Shown here one piece after another: positions 25,726-34,958 of a stretch of DNA of 64,000 nucleotides. Under the pieces are notes generated by a model. It searched no databases. It saw nothing but the letters and a program-made list of their open reading frames with translations, and was not told where the DNA came from. The DNA comes from Lysobacteraceae bacterium P. Its GTDB lineage: Bacteria; Pseudomonadota; Gammaproteobacteria; Xanthomonadales; Xanthomonadaceae. The position numbers and the translations under genes are program-made. The stretch's first letter is position 1, and each line of letters starts with the position of its first letter. The stretch spans positions 186,001 to 250,000 of the forward strand of contig SCOX01000004.1 of the NCBI GenBank assembly GCA_005503055.1, in the 5' to 3' direction.

Positions 25726-26631
25726 TTGCGACTTTCCGGCAGCATCACCGCGCTGGCGACGCCTTTCACCGCGACGGGCGAACTCGACCTCAACGCCTGG
25801 AACCGCCTGCTCGACGAGCAACTGGCGGCGGGCACCCAGGGCCTCGTGGTGGCCGGTTCGACCGGCGAGGCGGCGGCGTTGTTCGACGCCGAATACGACA
25901 CGCTGCTGCGCATCGCCGTCGAGCGCGTGGCCGGACGCATCCCGGTCCTGGCCGGAACGGGTTTGTCCAACACCGCCAAGACCATCGAACTGACCCGTCG
26001 CGTCGCCGCGCTCGGCGCCGACGCCGCGCTGGTGGTGACGCCGCCCTACGTGCGCCCGACCCAAGCCGGCCTGGTCGCGCATTACCTCGCCATCGCGGAC
26101 GACGACGCGCTGCCGATCGTGCTCTACAACGTTCCCGGCCGCACCGGCGGCGATCTGCTGCCCGAGACGGTGGCGCAGCTCGCGCCGCATCCGCGCATCG
26201 TCGGCATCAAGGAAGCGCGCAGCGAACCCGATCGCATGGCCGCGCTTCTGGCCTTCGGGGGCGACGGCTTTGCCGTGCTCAGCGGTGACGATCCGACCGC
26301 ATGCCGTGCGATGTTCGCCGGCGCCGACGGCGTCATCTCCGTCGCCTCCAACGTCGTGCCGCGCGCGTTCCGCCGTTTGTCCGACCTGGCCCGAGCCGGC
26401 CAGCGCGACGCCGCACTGGCGCTCGATGCCAGACTGCAGTCAACCTACGACTTCCTCGGCTGCGAACCCAACCCGATCCCGGTCAAGGCGCTGCTGGCGC
26501 GACAGGGCATCGGCCATGGCTTGCGCTTGCCGTTGCTGCCTCTGTCGGCTACCCACACCGGCACCGCCGCGGCCATCGCCGCGCTCGTTGCCGAACTCGA
26601 ACTGGAATGCCGCGAATCGCTCGTGGCCTGA
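25726..26631 (+). CDS. dapA: 4-hydroxy-tetrahydrodipicolinate synthase
   Basis: 301 residues from a TTG at 25726 (a CTG at 25717 is the only close alternative; no ATG or GTG fits the family N-terminus). It condenses pyruvate with aspartate semialdehyde in lysine/diaminopimelate synthesis. Family motifs: [23 protein letters not shown] (the GTTGE region, with Ser in place of a Thr), [25 protein letters not shown] and the Schiff-base Lys in [13 protein letters not shown]. The ribosome binding site is weak. bamC follows 19 bases later. Confidence 0.92.
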   Translation: MRLSGSITALATPFTATGELDLNAWNRLLDEQLAAGTQGLVVAGSTGEAAALFDAEYDTLLRIAVERVAGRIPVLAGTGLSNTAKTIELTRRVAALGADAALVVTPPYVRPTQAGLVAHYLAIADDDALPIVLYNVPGRTGGDLLPETVAQLAPHPRIVGIKEARSEPDRMAALLAFGGDGFAVLSGDDPTACRAMFAGADGVISVASNVVPRAFRRLSDLARAGQRDAALALDARLQSTYDFLGCEPNPIPVKALLARQGIGHGLRLPLLPLSATHTGTAAAIAALVAELELECRESLVA

Positions 26632-26650
26632 ACCCCTGCAGGAGACTTAC

Positions 26651-27151
26651 ATGCGTCCCAATGTTTCGATGACCCGCGCCGCCATGGCCGCGCTGTTGCT
26701 GACCGGAATCGTAATCGGCTCCGGTTGCAGCTGGTTCCGCAAGGGCAGCGACCTGTACGCGCAGAGCCCGGCAACGCGGCCGCTGGAAGTCCCGCCGGAC
26801 CTCGATACGCCGCGCACGGACACGGCGGTGAACGTGCCGTCGGCCGCCGCCGCGAGCGCGATCAGCTCCGGCCAGGCGTCCGGTGGCTTCACCTTGCAGA
26901 TCGCGCGCGAAGAGGCTTTCGCCAAGGTCGGCGAGGCGCTGGCCGCCGTGGACGGCGTGACCATCACCAGCCGCGCCGAGGCACTGGGTGTCTACGACGT
27001 GAGCTACGAAGGCAGCAACTTCCTGGTGCGCGTGGCCGGCGCCGATACCGGCTCCTACATCTCGGCCGTGGACCCGCGCGGCCTGCCGGCTACCGGCGAT
27101 GCGCCCAAGAAGCTGGTCGACACGCTGCGTACCGCACTCGGCGCGAAGTAA
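26651..27151 (+). CDS. bamC: BamC-like outer-membrane assembly lipoprotein (short form)
   Basis: 166 residues with a lipobox signal (IVIGSGCSWF, Cys about 29), preceded by a good AGGAG site. It has the N-terminal unstructured segment typical of BamC (RPLEVPPDLDTPRTD), then a single helix-grip domain with LQIAREEAFAKVGEALAAVDG and GVYDVSYEG. E. coli BamC has two such domains and about 344 residues; this one is half that, as is common in Xanthomonadaceae. Its place after dapA supports the call. Confidence 0.75.
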   Translation: MRPNVSMTRAAMAALLLTGIVIGSGCSWFRKGSDLYAQSPATRPLEVPPDLDTPRTDTAVNVPSAAAASAISSGQASGGFTLQIAREEAFAKVGEALAAVDGVTITSRAEALGVYDVSYEGSNFLVRVAGADTGSYISAVDPRGLPATGDAPKKLVDTLRTALGAK

Positions 27152-27173
27152 GCGCTGGTATCATCGCGACACG

Positions 27174-27201
27174 AAAACGGGCGCCCTCGGCGCCCGTTTT
27201 T
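27174..27201. terminator. Bidirectional rho-independent terminator between bamC and fdxA
   Basis: AAAACGGGCGCC-CTC-GGCGCCCGTTTTT has a stem of about 12 bp with A- and T-tracts on both sides. It suits two convergent genes. Confidence 0.88.
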
Positions 27202-27278
27202 CGTTGCGTGGTCCTTGCCTGTTTCGTCCGTGGGAGAGGCGCCGCGCAATCCTCAAGCAAGGCAGCGGGTGGAGCGCC

Positions 27279-27602
27279 TCAACGCTCCAGCAGGTCCAGC
27301 TTGCCCGGCTTGCCTTCCCATTCCTTCGCGTCGGGCAGCGGATCCTTGCGCGTGGTGATGACCGGCCAGGCCTTCGACAGTTCGGCGTTGAGCGCGACAT
27401 AACCCTCCTGACCGGCAGGCACGTCGTCCTCGGGATAGATCGCGTTGATCGGGCACTCCGGCTCGCACAGCGTGCAGTCGATGCATTCGTCCGGATCGAT
27501 CACCAGGAAATTCGGGCCCTCGTGGAAGCAGTCGACCGGGCACACCTCCACGCAGTCGGTGTACTTGCACTTGATGCAGTTCTCGGTGACGACGAAGGGC
27601 AT
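27279..27602 (-). CDS. fdxA: 7Fe ferredoxin FdxA
   Basis: 107 residues. Two iron-sulfur sites are present in the first half: [18 protein letters not shown] (the [3Fe-4S]-type arrangement with an extra Cys) and [16 protein letters not shown] for [4Fe-4S]. The C-terminal extension ([20 protein letters not shown]) is typical of the Azotobacter FdI/FdxA group. It carries electrons in the cytoplasm; the partner is unknown. Monocistronic, with the shared terminator downstream. Confidence 0.93.
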   Translation of the reverse strand: MPFVVTENCIKCKYTDCVEVCPVDCFHEGPNFLVIDPDECIDCTLCEPECPINAIYPEDDVPAGQEGYVALNAELSKAWPVITTRKDPLPDAKEWEGKPGKLDLLER

Positions 27603-27722
27603 GGCGATGGTTCCGTGGAGAAGGGCGCGCGTGAAGAACAGGCTTCGCGCATGGCGCTAGTTTAGCGATTTGCCGGTGACGGCCCCAAGCCCGGGCCTGG
27701 TGGTAGTCCCGGGGCGCCAACG

Positions 27723-27750
27723 AAAAAGCCCGCGCATCGCTGCGCGGGCT
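27723..27750 (-). terminator. Terminator of the tRNA-Glu transcript
   Basis: On the minus strand, AGCCCGCGCA-GCGA-TGCGCGGGCT (10-bp perfect stem) is followed by a five-base T-tract. It lies just beyond the 3' CCA of the tRNA. Confidence 0.88.
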
Positions 27751-27757
27751 CCGGAAT

Positions 27758-27833
27758 TGGTACTCCCAACGGGATTCGAACCCGTGTTACTGCCTTGAGA
27801 GGGCGGTGTCCTAGGCCTCTAGACGATGGGAGC
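27758..27833 (-). tRNA. tRNA-Glu (CTC anticodon), CCA encoded
   Basis: 76 bases. Minus strand: acceptor GCTCCCA pairs with TGGGAGT (G1:U72 wobble), D-arm GTCTAGAGGCCTAGGAC, anticodon loop CTCTCAA (anticodon CTC), T-arm ACGGG-TTCGAAT-CCCGT, discriminator A, encoded CCA. The anticodon stem CCGCC/GGCAG has one C:A mismatch at positions 28:42, where other Glu tRNAs have a pair. The rest matches tRNA-Glu closely. Confidence 0.92.
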
Positions 27834-27946
27834 GGATGGAGCGGTAAACCCCGCGTCGGCTCTCAACGTAACGCGGCTTGCTAGTATATGCGCCGCCGTA
27901 GCCCCAGGCAACGGCCAACTTTCCAAGGACGCGGCACGCCCGCCTG

Positions 27947-29275
27947 ATGCGACCAGACATCCAACCCCATCTCCAGATCGTCCCGCGCGACCAGCACAAC
28001 GTATCGCGGCGCGATATCAGTCCCAACGCGTTGCGAGTGCTGTACCGGCTGCGCGAGGGCGGTTTCCACGGCTACCTCGTGGGCGGCGCAGTGCGCGACC
28101 TGCTCATCGGCGGCCATCCCAAGGATTTCGACGTCGCCACCAACGCGACGCCGGAAGAGGTCAAGTCGCTGTTCCGCAACTGTCGCCTGATCGGCCGGCG
28201 CTTCCGGCTTGCGCACGTGGTCTACGGCCGCGAGATCATCGAAGTGGCGACCTTCCGTGCCAGCAGCGACGACGGCAGTGGCGATCGCGAGCTGCACGAA
28301 GGCGGTCGCGTCCTGCGCGACAACGTCTACGGCACGATCGAGGAGGACGCGATCCGCCGCGACTTCACCGCCAATGCGCTGTACTACGCCATCGAGGACT
28401 TCTCGGTGCGCGACTACACCGGCGGCTACGAGGACGTGCGCAATCGCCTGATGCGACTCATCGGCGATCCGGAAACGCGTTACCGCGAAGATCCGGTGCG
28501 CATGCTGCGTGCAGTGCGGCTGGCGGCGAAACTCGACTTCGAGATCGAAGCCGCGACGGCCGCGCCCATCCCGCAACTGGCGCCGTTGTTGCGCGATGCG
28601 GCGCCGGCGCGCCTGTTCGAGGAATGCCTGAAGATGTTCCTCTCCGGGCACGCGGTGAAGAGCTTCCTCGGCCTGGAACGCCACGGCCTGCTTCCCGCAT
28701 TGCTGCCCGAAACCGCTGCCGCGCTGAAGTCCAATCGCACCGGCGCGCTTCGTCGCATGCTGCTCGAAGGCCTCAAGGGCACCGACGCACGCGTCGCGAA
28801 CGACGAGCCGGTGTCGCCGGCGTTCCTGTTCGCGCTGCTGCTGTGGCCGGCCTACTGCCGCGCGCTGGCGACTCTGCAGGCGCAGGGCGTGCACGAGGCC
28901 GAGGCGCAGCGCCGCGCCGCCGACCGGGTGACCGTGCACCAGCTCGAGACCCTCGCGCTGCCGCGCCGCTTCTCGCTGCCGATGCAGGAAATCTGGTTGC
29001 TGCAGTCGCGTTTCTCGCAGCGCCAGCGCAAGCGCGTGTTCCGCCTGCTTTCGCATCCGCGCTTCCGTGCCGCGTTCGATTTCCTCACCTTGCGCATGGC
29101 CGCTTCCGAGGAACATGCCGACGACGTGGCGTTCTGGCGCGAGGCGCAGACCGCGTCGGGCGATGCGCTCTCGGCGCAGTTGGATGCACAGCGCGAGGCA
29201 CTGGGGACAGAGGAAGGCGATGGGCCGCGCAAGCGCCGTCGTCGCCGTCGCAAGACCGCCAACGGCGGCGAATGA
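27947..29275 (+). CDS. pcnB: Poly(A) polymerase I
   Basis: 442 residues. It adds 3' poly(A) tails that promote RNA decay. The class II nucleotidyltransferase core includes YLVGGAVRDLLIGGHPKDFD (catalytic Asp pair) and RRFRLAHVVYGREIIEVATF. Also present are NVYGTIEEDAIRRDFTANAL and RYREDPVRMLRAVRLAAKL. The C-terminus is Arg/Lys-rich (RKRRRRRRKTANGGE), as expected for this subgroup. Its stop overlaps the folK start (ATGA). Confidence 0.93.
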   Translation: MRPDIQPHLQIVPRDQHNVSRRDISPNALRVLYRLREGGFHGYLVGGAVRDLLIGGHPKDFDVATNATPEEVKSLFRNCRLIGRRFRLAHVVYGREIIEVATFRASSDDGSGDRELHEGGRVLRDNVYGTIEEDAIRRDFTANALYYAIEDFSVRDYTGGYEDVRNRLMRLIGDPETRYREDPVRMLRAVRLAAKLDFEIEAATAAPIPQLAPLLRDAAPARLFEECLKMFLSGHAVKSFLGLERHGLLPALLPETAAALKSNRTGALRRMLLEGLKGTDARVANDEPVSPAFLFALLLWPAYCRALATLQAQGVHEAEAQRRAADRVTVHQLETLALPRRFSLPMQEIWLLQSRFSQRQRKRVFRLLSHPRFRAAFDFLTLRMAASEEHADDVAFWREAQTASGDALSAQLDAQREALGTEEGDGPRKRRRRRRKTANGGE

Positions 29276-29805
29276 GCGCAACCGACGACAGCCTCGTCGC
29301 CTTCGTCGGACTGGGCAGCAACCTGGGTGACAGCGTGGCCACGCTGCAGGCCGCGCTGCGCGCGCTGGATGCGCTCCCGGATACGCGGGTGGTGCGGGCC
29401 TCGCGCCTGTACCGCACCGCGGCCTGGGGCGTCACCGAGCAACCGGATTTCATCAACGCGGTGGCGATGCTGCACACCAGCCGCGCGCCACAGCGGTTGC
29501 TGGCCGACATGCTCGACATCGAACGGCACGCCGGCCGCCACCGGCTCGCCGACGGCAGCGATCGCTGGGGCCCGCGCACGCTCGACCTCGACCTGCTGCT
29601 CTACGGCGAGGAACGCGTCGATGAGCCCGGCCTGCACGTGCCGCACCCGCGCCTGCACGAGCGCGCCTTCGTGCTGGTGCCCCTGGCCGAAATCGCGCCC
29701 GACGCGCACATCCCCGGCGTCGGGACCGCGGCGCAGGCGTTGGCCAGGATGGCCACGTCGGAGGTCGAGGGCGTAACGTATGCGGACCCCCTCGATCCCG
29801 CCTGA
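29272..29805 (+). CDS. folK: HPPK, 6-hydroxymethyl-7,8-dihydropterin pyrophosphokinase
   Basis: 177 residues from the ATG at 29272. It transfers pyrophosphate from ATP to the pterin alcohol in folate synthesis. HPPK signatures: VGLGSNLGDSVATLQAALRAL, SRLYRTAAWGVTEQPDFINA, and DRWGPRTLDLDLLLYGEE with the metal-binding Asp pair, then HPRLHERAFVLVPLAE. It is coupled to pcnB by a four-base overlap; panB follows after 33 bases. Confidence 0.95.
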   Translation: MSATDDSLVAFVGLGSNLGDSVATLQAALRALDALPDTRVVRASRLYRTAAWGVTEQPDFINAVAMLHTSRAPQRLLADMLDIERHAGRHRLADGSDRWGPRTLDLDLLLYGEERVDEPGLHVPHPRLHERAFVLVPLAEIAPDAHIPGVGTAAQALARMATSEVEGVTYADPLDPA

Positions 29806-29838
29806 GCCTAGCCGCCGGCGCCAAGTCCCCCCGATCCC

Positions 29839-30657
29839 ATGTACAGCGGAACTCCGAACGAGAAGCCCTGGACCGTGCCGGCGCTGGCGCAAGCCAAGCG
29901 CGACGGCCGCAGGCTGGCGATGCTGACCTGCTACGACGCGGGCTTCGCACGCACCATGGACGCGGCCGGCGTGGATCTGGTGCTGGTCGGCGATTCCCTC
30001 GGCATGGTGGTGCAGGGCCATGACAGCACGCTGCCGGTGACCACCGCCGACGTCACGTACCACACGGCCTGCGTCGCGCGCGGGCTGGAAAAGGCGCTGC
30101 TGATCGCCGATCTGCCATTCGCCGCCGACGCCACGCCCGAACGCGCGCTCGACGCTTCGATCGGTCTGCTCCAGGCCGGCGCGGCGATGGTCAAGCTCGA
30201 AGGGGCCGGCCACAAGCTCGAGGTCATCCGTTTCCTGGTCGAACGCGAGATCCCCGTTTGCGCCCACCTGGGCCTTACGCCGCAGTCGGTGCTGCGATTG
30301 GGCGGCTACAAGGTGCAGGGGCGCGACGAGGCCGCCGCGCAGCGCCTGCGCGAGGACGCGCGGGCCGTGCAGGACGCAGGCGCCACGCTGCTGGTGCTGG
30401 AATGCGTGCCGACGCCGGTCGCCGCCGCGATCACCTCCGACCTGCACATCCCCACCATCGGCATCGGTGCGGGCCCGCAGTGCGATGGGCAGGTGCTGGT
30501 GCTGCACGACCTGCTCGGGCTGAATTCCGGCCACCGGCGGCCTCGCTTCGTGAAGGATTTCCTGGCCGAAGGCGGCTCCGTCGCCGGCGCATTCGCCGCG
30601 TATGCGCAGGCGGTTCGCGACGGCTCCTTCCCGGACGCCGAACACTCCTACGCCTGA
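29839..30657 (+). CDS. panB: 3-methyl-2-oxobutanoate hydroxymethyltransferase
   Basis: 272 residues. First committed step of pantothenate synthesis: it hydroxymethylates alpha-ketoisovalerate using methylene-tetrahydrofolate. Motifs: [34 protein letters not shown] (Mg-binding Asp), [33 protein letters not shown] and [20 protein letters not shown]. It follows folK, whose product leads to the folate cofactor it uses, and precedes panC and panD. Confidence 0.95.
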   Translation: MYSGTPNEKPWTVPALAQAKRDGRRLAMLTCYDAGFARTMDAAGVDLVLVGDSLGMVVQGHDSTLPVTTADVTYHTACVARGLEKALLIADLPFAADATPERALDASIGLLQAGAAMVKLEGAGHKLEVIRFLVEREIPVCAHLGLTPQSVLRLGGYKVQGRDEAAAQRLREDARAVQDAGATLLVLECVPTPVAAAITSDLHIPTIGIGAGPQCDGQVLVLHDLLGLNSGHRRPRFVKDFLAEGGSVAGAFAAYAQAVRDGSFPDAEHSYA

Positions 30658-30758
30658 ACCGGGCCGCCGCGCGGCGGCGACGCTGCCGAGCCCATGCTCG
30701 GTTTTCCCGGCGTATACCTGCTTCCCTCCGTTTTCCGCGTCCATTCCAACGCCCCCTC

Positions 30759-31607
30759 ATGATCGAAACCTTCACCGAACTGGCTGCCTTGCGCGAACGC
30801 GTCCGCGGCTGGAAACGCGAGGGCCTGCGCGTCGCCTTCGTGCCGACGATGGGCAACCTCCACGACGGGCACTTCTCGCTCGTGCAACTCGCGCGTGAAC
30901 ATGCGCAGCGCGTCGTCGCCAGCGTCTTCGTCAATCCGACCCAGTTCGGCCCGAACGAGGATTTCGCCCAGTACCCGCGTACGCCCGAGGCCGACGCACG
31001 CGGCCTGCAGGCGGCCGGCTGCGATGCGATGTGGCTGCCTTCGGTGGAGACGATGTACCCGTACGGCGTCGAGGCGACGGTGCGCGTGCAGGTGCCGCAC
31101 GTGACCGAATCCCTCGAGGGCGCGCGGCGTCCGGGCCACTTCGATGGCGTCGCCACCGTGGTCTCGCGGCTGTTCAACCAGGTCCAGCCGGACGTGGCGG
31201 TGTTCGGGCGCAAGGACTACCAGCAGCTCGCCGTGGTCCGCTACATGGTCCGCGACCTTGCGTTCCCGATGGAGATCATCGGCGCCGACATCGTCCGCGA
31301 GGCCAGCGGCCTGGCGATGAGCTCGCGCAACCAGTACCTGTCGGCGTCCGAACGCGATCAGGCCGCGGAGATCCGCCGCTGCCTGGTGGCCATGGCCGAG
31401 GCGGTGGGTGCCGGGCAGTCGCGCGAGGCCGTCGAATCGGCCGCCGGCGAGCGTCTGCAGGCGGCCGGTTTCGCACCCGACTACGCGGTTGTCCGCCGCC
31501 CGGATCTCACGGTCCCGGACGAAGGCGAGGTCGGCCCCAAGGTGGCGCTGATCGCCGCGCGCCTGGGTCGCACGCGGTTGATCGACAACCTCGAATTCGG
31601 CACCTGA
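30759..31607 (+). CDS. panC: Pantothenate synthetase
   Basis: 282 residues from the ATG at 30759. It joins pantoate and beta-alanine with ATP. Motifs: FVPTMGNLHDGHFSLVQLA (HxGH nucleotide site), FVNPTQFGPNEDFAQYPRT, VTESLEGARRPGHFDGVATV, VFGRKDYQQLAVVRYMV and LAMSSRNQYLS. The longer frame upstream lies in panB and is a shadow. A 101-base gap separates it from panB. Confidence 0.95.
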   Translation: MIETFTELAALRERVRGWKREGLRVAFVPTMGNLHDGHFSLVQLAREHAQRVVASVFVNPTQFGPNEDFAQYPRTPEADARGLQAAGCDAMWLPSVETMYPYGVEATVRVQVPHVTESLEGARRPGHFDGVATVVSRLFNQVQPDVAVFGRKDYQQLAVVRYMVRDLAFPMEIIGADIVREASGLAMSSRNQYLSASERDQAAEIRRCLVAMAEAVGAGQSREAVESAAGERLQAAGFAPDYAVVRRPDLTVPDEGEVGPKVALIAARLGRTRLIDNLEFGT

Positions 31608-31744
31608 ACCCCGCCATCGTGGGCGGTCCGAACCGTTCCACGACCGTCGCCAATCGCGACGGCGGGGTGATGTTGCACCGCGCCATGCGCTGCTAGACTT
31701 GCCTGATCCATACGCCCGCACGTCCGCGGTCGGAGCCGAACACC

Positions 31745-32125
31745 ATGCAACTGAACGTCCTCAAGGCCAAGATCCACCGCGCCACGGTGACCCACGCCGA
31801 GCTGCACTACGAAGGCTCGTGCGCCATCGACGGCCGCCTGCTCGACATCTCCGGCATTCGCGAGTACGAGCAGATCCACATCTACAACGTCAACAACGGC
31901 CAACGCTTCGTCACCTACGCCATCCGCGGCGAAGAAGGCAGTGGCGTGATTTCGGTCAACGGCGCCGCCGCGCACTGCGCGCAGCCGGGCGATCTGGTGA
32001 TCATCTGCGCCTACGGCGTCTGCGACGAAGCCGAAGCCGCCAAGTACAAGCCCACGCTGGTGTACGTCGACCGCGACAACGCGCTCACGCACACCAACCG
32101 CTCGATGCCGGCGCAGGCCGCCTGA
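31745..32125 (+). CDS. panD: Aspartate 1-decarboxylase
   Basis: 126 residues. It makes beta-alanine from aspartate for pantothenate. It is a self-processing pro-enzyme: the Gly24-Ser25 cleavage pair is intact in [14 protein letters not shown], so a pyruvoyl group can form. [20 protein letters not shown] and [19 protein letters not shown] are also family signatures. A TAGACT -10-like box lies upstream in a 137-base gap. pgi follows after 7 bases. Confidence 0.95.
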   Translation: MQLNVLKAKIHRATVTHAELHYEGSCAIDGRLLDISGIREYEQIHIYNVNNGQRFVTYAIRGEEGSGVISVNGAAAHCAQPGDLVIICAYGVCDEAEAAKYKPTLVYVDRDNALTHTNRSMPAQAA

Positions 32126-32132
32126 CCGCCGC

Positions 32133-33647
32133 ATGAGCACCGACGCCCGTCTGAGCCCACTTCGCGCCCAGGCCGGGCGTGTCACGCAAACGCCGCTGCA
32201 CACACTCGTGGCCGACGATCCTGCGCGCGCGCAGGATTTCGCCCTGCGCGTGGGACCGGTGTACGCGAACTTCGCGCGCCAGTATTACGACCGTGAAGCG
32301 CTGCAGGCGCTGTTCGGCCTGGCGCAGGCGGTCGATGCGCCGGCGCGCCTGAAGGCGCTGTTCGACGGCGAGAAGATCAACCTCACCGAAGGCCGCTCGG
32401 TGCTGCACACCGCGCTGCGCAGCGACCTGTCCGACGCGCCGGTGGCCAAGGCCGCGCACGCGCAGGCGCTGGAAGCGCAAGTGCGCATGCGCGCCCTGAT
32501 CGATGCGCTCGCCGTGAGCGACGTCACCGACATCGTCAGTGTCGGCATCGGCGGCTCCGACCTCGGTCCGCGCCTGGCCGTGGATGCGCTCAGCGGTCCG
32601 GCGCCGGGCCGCTTCCGCGTGCATTTCCTGTCTAACGTCGATGGCCACGCCGCGCAACGCACGCTCGCCGGACTCGATCCGTCGCGCACCGCCGCGGTGT
32701 TGATCTCCAAGACATTCGGCACGCAGGAAACGCTGCTCAACGGCGCGATCCTGCGCGACTGGCTCGGCGGCACGGAACGGTTGTACGCGGTCTCGGCGAA
32801 CGTCGAGCGCGCCGCGCAGGCGTTCTCGATTCCGCCCGAACGGATCCTGCCGATGTGGGACTGGGTCGGCGGACGTTATTCGCTGTGGTCGGCGGTCGGT
32901 TTTCCGATCGCGCTGGCCATCGGCATGGACGCGTTCGAGCAGATGCTCGCCGGCGCGGCCGAGATGGACGCGCATGTGCTGCGCACGCCGATCGAGCGCA
33001 ACCTCGCCGCGTGGCATGCACTGACCAGCGTCTGGAATCGCAATGCGCTGGGGTATTCGACGCAGGCGGTCCTGCCGTACGACGAGCGTTTGAAGCTGCT
33101 GTCCAATTACCTGCAGCAGTTGGTGATGGAAAGCCTGGGCAAGTCGGTGCGTACCGACGGCTCGCCGGTCGAGGCCGAAACCGTGCCCGTGTGGTGGGGC
33201 GGTGCGGGCACCGACACGCAGCACAGCTTCTTCCAGGCGCTGCATCAGGGGACGTCGATCGTGCCGGCGGATTTCATCGGCGTGGTTCGCGCCGACGCGC
33301 CGTACCCGCAGAACCACCGCGCGCTGCACGCCAATCTCCTGGCGCAGACCGAGGCGTTCGCCAACGGTCAGTCCAGCGATGATCCGCATCGCGCGTATGC
33401 AGGTGGCCGGCCGACGACGATGATCCTTCTCGATGCGCTGACGCCGTTTTCGTTCGGCGCGTTGCTCGCGCTGTACGAGCACAGCGTGTACCTGCAGTCG
33501 CTGGTGTGGGGCATCAACGCCTTCGATCAATTCGGCGTGGAGCTGGGCAAGCAGGTCGCCAGTCGTTTATTGCCGGCGCTGGAAGGGCAGGCGCAAGCGG
33601 ACGATCCGGTGACGCGGGAGTTGTTGGGGTTGTTGCGCGGTTCGTAA
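32133..33647 (+). CDS. pgi: Glucose-6-phosphate isomerase
   Basis: 504 residues. It interconverts glucose-6-phosphate and fructose-6-phosphate. Motifs: [73 protein letters not shown] and the C-terminal [16 protein letters not shown]. It is a little shorter than E. coli Pgi (549), as in other Xanthomonadaceae. Hexose phosphate here links central metabolism with sugar-nucleotide supply. Confidence 0.95.
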   Translation: MSTDARLSPLRAQAGRVTQTPLHTLVADDPARAQDFALRVGPVYANFARQYYDREALQALFGLAQAVDAPARLKALFDGEKINLTEGRSVLHTALRSDLSDAPVAKAAHAQALEAQVRMRALIDALAVSDVTDIVSVGIGGSDLGPRLAVDALSGPAPGRFRVHFLSNVDGHAAQRTLAGLDPSRTAAVLISKTFGTQETLLNGAILRDWLGGTERLYAVSANVERAAQAFSIPPERILPMWDWVGGRYSLWSAVGFPIALAIGMDAFEQMLAGAAEMDAHVLRTPIERNLAAWHALTSVWNRNALGYSTQAVLPYDERLKLLSNYLQQLVMESLGKSVRTDGSPVEAETVPVWWGGAGTDTQHSFFQALHQGTSIVPADFIGVVRADAPYPQNHRALHANLLAQTEAFANGQSSDDPHRAYAGGRPTTMILLDALTPFSFGALLALYEHSVYLQSLVWGINAFDQFGVELGKQVASRLLPALEGQAQADDPVTRELLGLLRGS

Positions 33648-33674
33648 ACGCGGCGTCTTCGCGCGACTAGTCGC

Positions 33675-33769
33675 CCCGACTCGTCATCCCGACTCGTCAT
33701 CCCGACGAAGGTCGGGATCCAGGCCGTCACGCCATCCGCCCCATCACGTCATTCCAGCGAAAGCTGGAA
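33675..33769. repeat. Tandem and inverted CGTCATTCC-type repeats after pgi
   Basis: A 13-base unit CCCGACTCGTCAT is present twice and partly a third time from 33675. It runs into TCATCCCGACGAAGGTCGGG (33697 on) and then CGTCATTCCAGCGAAAGCTG (33747 on). These are members of the same dispersed family seen at 1169, 4427 and 42694. They sit between convergent pgi and queG. Confidence 0.75.
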
Positions 33770-33844
33770 CCCAGTTTGACCTTGCTCTTGTTGATCTTTC
33801 CCTGCATCGAAACAAGAAAGCAGCAGCACTCCGTCCGCGTACCG

Positions 33845-34933
33845 TCAGTTCGCCCCATGCCGGCGCAGCGCCCATTCGATGTGCTCGCGCACCATCGGGC
33901 TCGCCGATTCGCGCCGCGCGCGCAAGGCGCCGATCACTTCCGGCGTCGAAGGTGCATTCCCCAGCGCGACGGCGATGTTGCGCAGCCAGCGCTCATGCCC
34001 GCTGCGACGGATCGCGGAGCCTTCCGTGCGTTGCAGGAATTCCTCTTCGCTCCACGCAAAAAGGTCCACCAGCGTCGCCTTGTCCAGGTCGTTGCGCGCG
34101 CGGAAATCAGGTTCGTCCGTGCGCTGCGCGAACTTGTTCCAGGGGCATACGAGTTGGCAGTCGTCGCAGCCGAAGATGCGGTTGCCGATGGGGCCGCGCA
34201 GGTCTTCGGGAATCGCGCCTTCGTGTTCGATGGTGAGGTAGGCGATGCAGCGGCGCGCATCCAGCCGGTACGGTGCGACGATCGCCTGCGTCGGGCAGAC
34301 GTCGATGCAGCGTCGACAGGTGCCGCAATGCGCGCTGGCGGGTGCGTCGATCGGCAGCGGCAGGTCGACGTAGATCTCGCCCAGGAAGAAGAACGAACCG
34401 CCGTCCTTGTCGATCAGGCAGGTGTGCTTGCCGATCCAGCCCAGCCCGGCATTGCGTGCGAGCGCGCGTTCGAGCACCGGAGCGGAGTCGACGAATACGC
34501 GATGGCCGAATGGGCCCACGACCTCGGCTATGCGGTCGGCGAGCCGTTGCAGGCGCTGGCGCATCAGCTTGTGATAGTCCCGACCCAGCGCGTAGCGTGC
34601 GACGTAGGCGCGTTCGCCGTCGTCGAGCGTGGCCCAGGCTTCGTCGCTGTCGCGGCCGTAATCGAGCCCGACGGAAATCACGCGGACCGTTCCCGGATGA
34701 AGTTCGTGTGGGCGCGCACGCAGTTCGCCATGGCGGGCCATCCAGTCCATCGATCCGTATAGCCCCTGTGCGAGCCAGTCGCGCAGGTGGGCCTCGTCCT
34801 GGTCGAGTTCGATGCCGGCGATGCCGCAGCGCTGGAAGCCGAACTCGCGCGCCAGTTCGCGCACGCGCTCGGCCAGCCCCTCGTAATCGGGTGCGGTGGC
34901 ATGCGGGAGCGGCGGGGATGCGGAGGGATTCAC
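33845..34933 (-). CDS. queG: Epoxyqueuosine reductase
   Basis: 362 residues from a GTG at 34933. A TTG further up at 34966 would overlap the divergent gene. It performs the last step of queuosine tRNA modification using cobalamin and two [4Fe-4S] clusters: HCGTCRRCIDVCPTQAI and FGCDDCQLVCPWNKF. Other signatures: FVDSAPVLERALARNAGLGW and GKHTCLIDKDGGSFFFLGEI. A HEAT-like C-terminal repeat region covers the last 60 residues (LRNIAVALGNAPSTPEV). Confidence 0.93.
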   Translation of the reverse strand: MNPSASPPLPHATAPDYEGLAERVRELAREFGFQRCGIAGIELDQDEAHLRDWLAQGLYGSMDWMARHGELRARPHELHPGTVRVISVGLDYGRDSDEAWATLDDGERAYVARYALGRDYHKLMRQRLQRLADRIAEVVGPFGHRVFVDSAPVLERALARNAGLGWIGKHTCLIDKDGGSFFFLGEIYVDLPLPIDAPASAHCGTCRRCIDVCPTQAIVAPYRLDARRCIAYLTIEHEGAIPEDLRGPIGNRIFGCDDCQLVCPWNKFAQRTDEPDFRARNDLDKATLVDLFAWSEEEFLQRTEGSAIRRSGHERWLRNIAVALGNAPSTPEVIGALRARRESASPMVREHIEWALRRHGAN

Positions 34934-34942
34934 GGCGCGCCA

Positions 34943-34952
34943 AGTATAGAAT
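34943..34952. promoter_or_regulatory. Overlapping divergent -10 elements for queG and nnrE
   Basis: AGTATAGAAT reads TATACT on the minus strand (toward queG, GTG 9 bases on) and TATAGA/TAGAAT on the plus strand (toward nnrE, ATG 6-8 bases on). If used, both messages would be leaderless or nearly so. No clear -35 boxes are seen. Confidence 0.4.
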
Positions 34953-34958
34953 CGTGCG

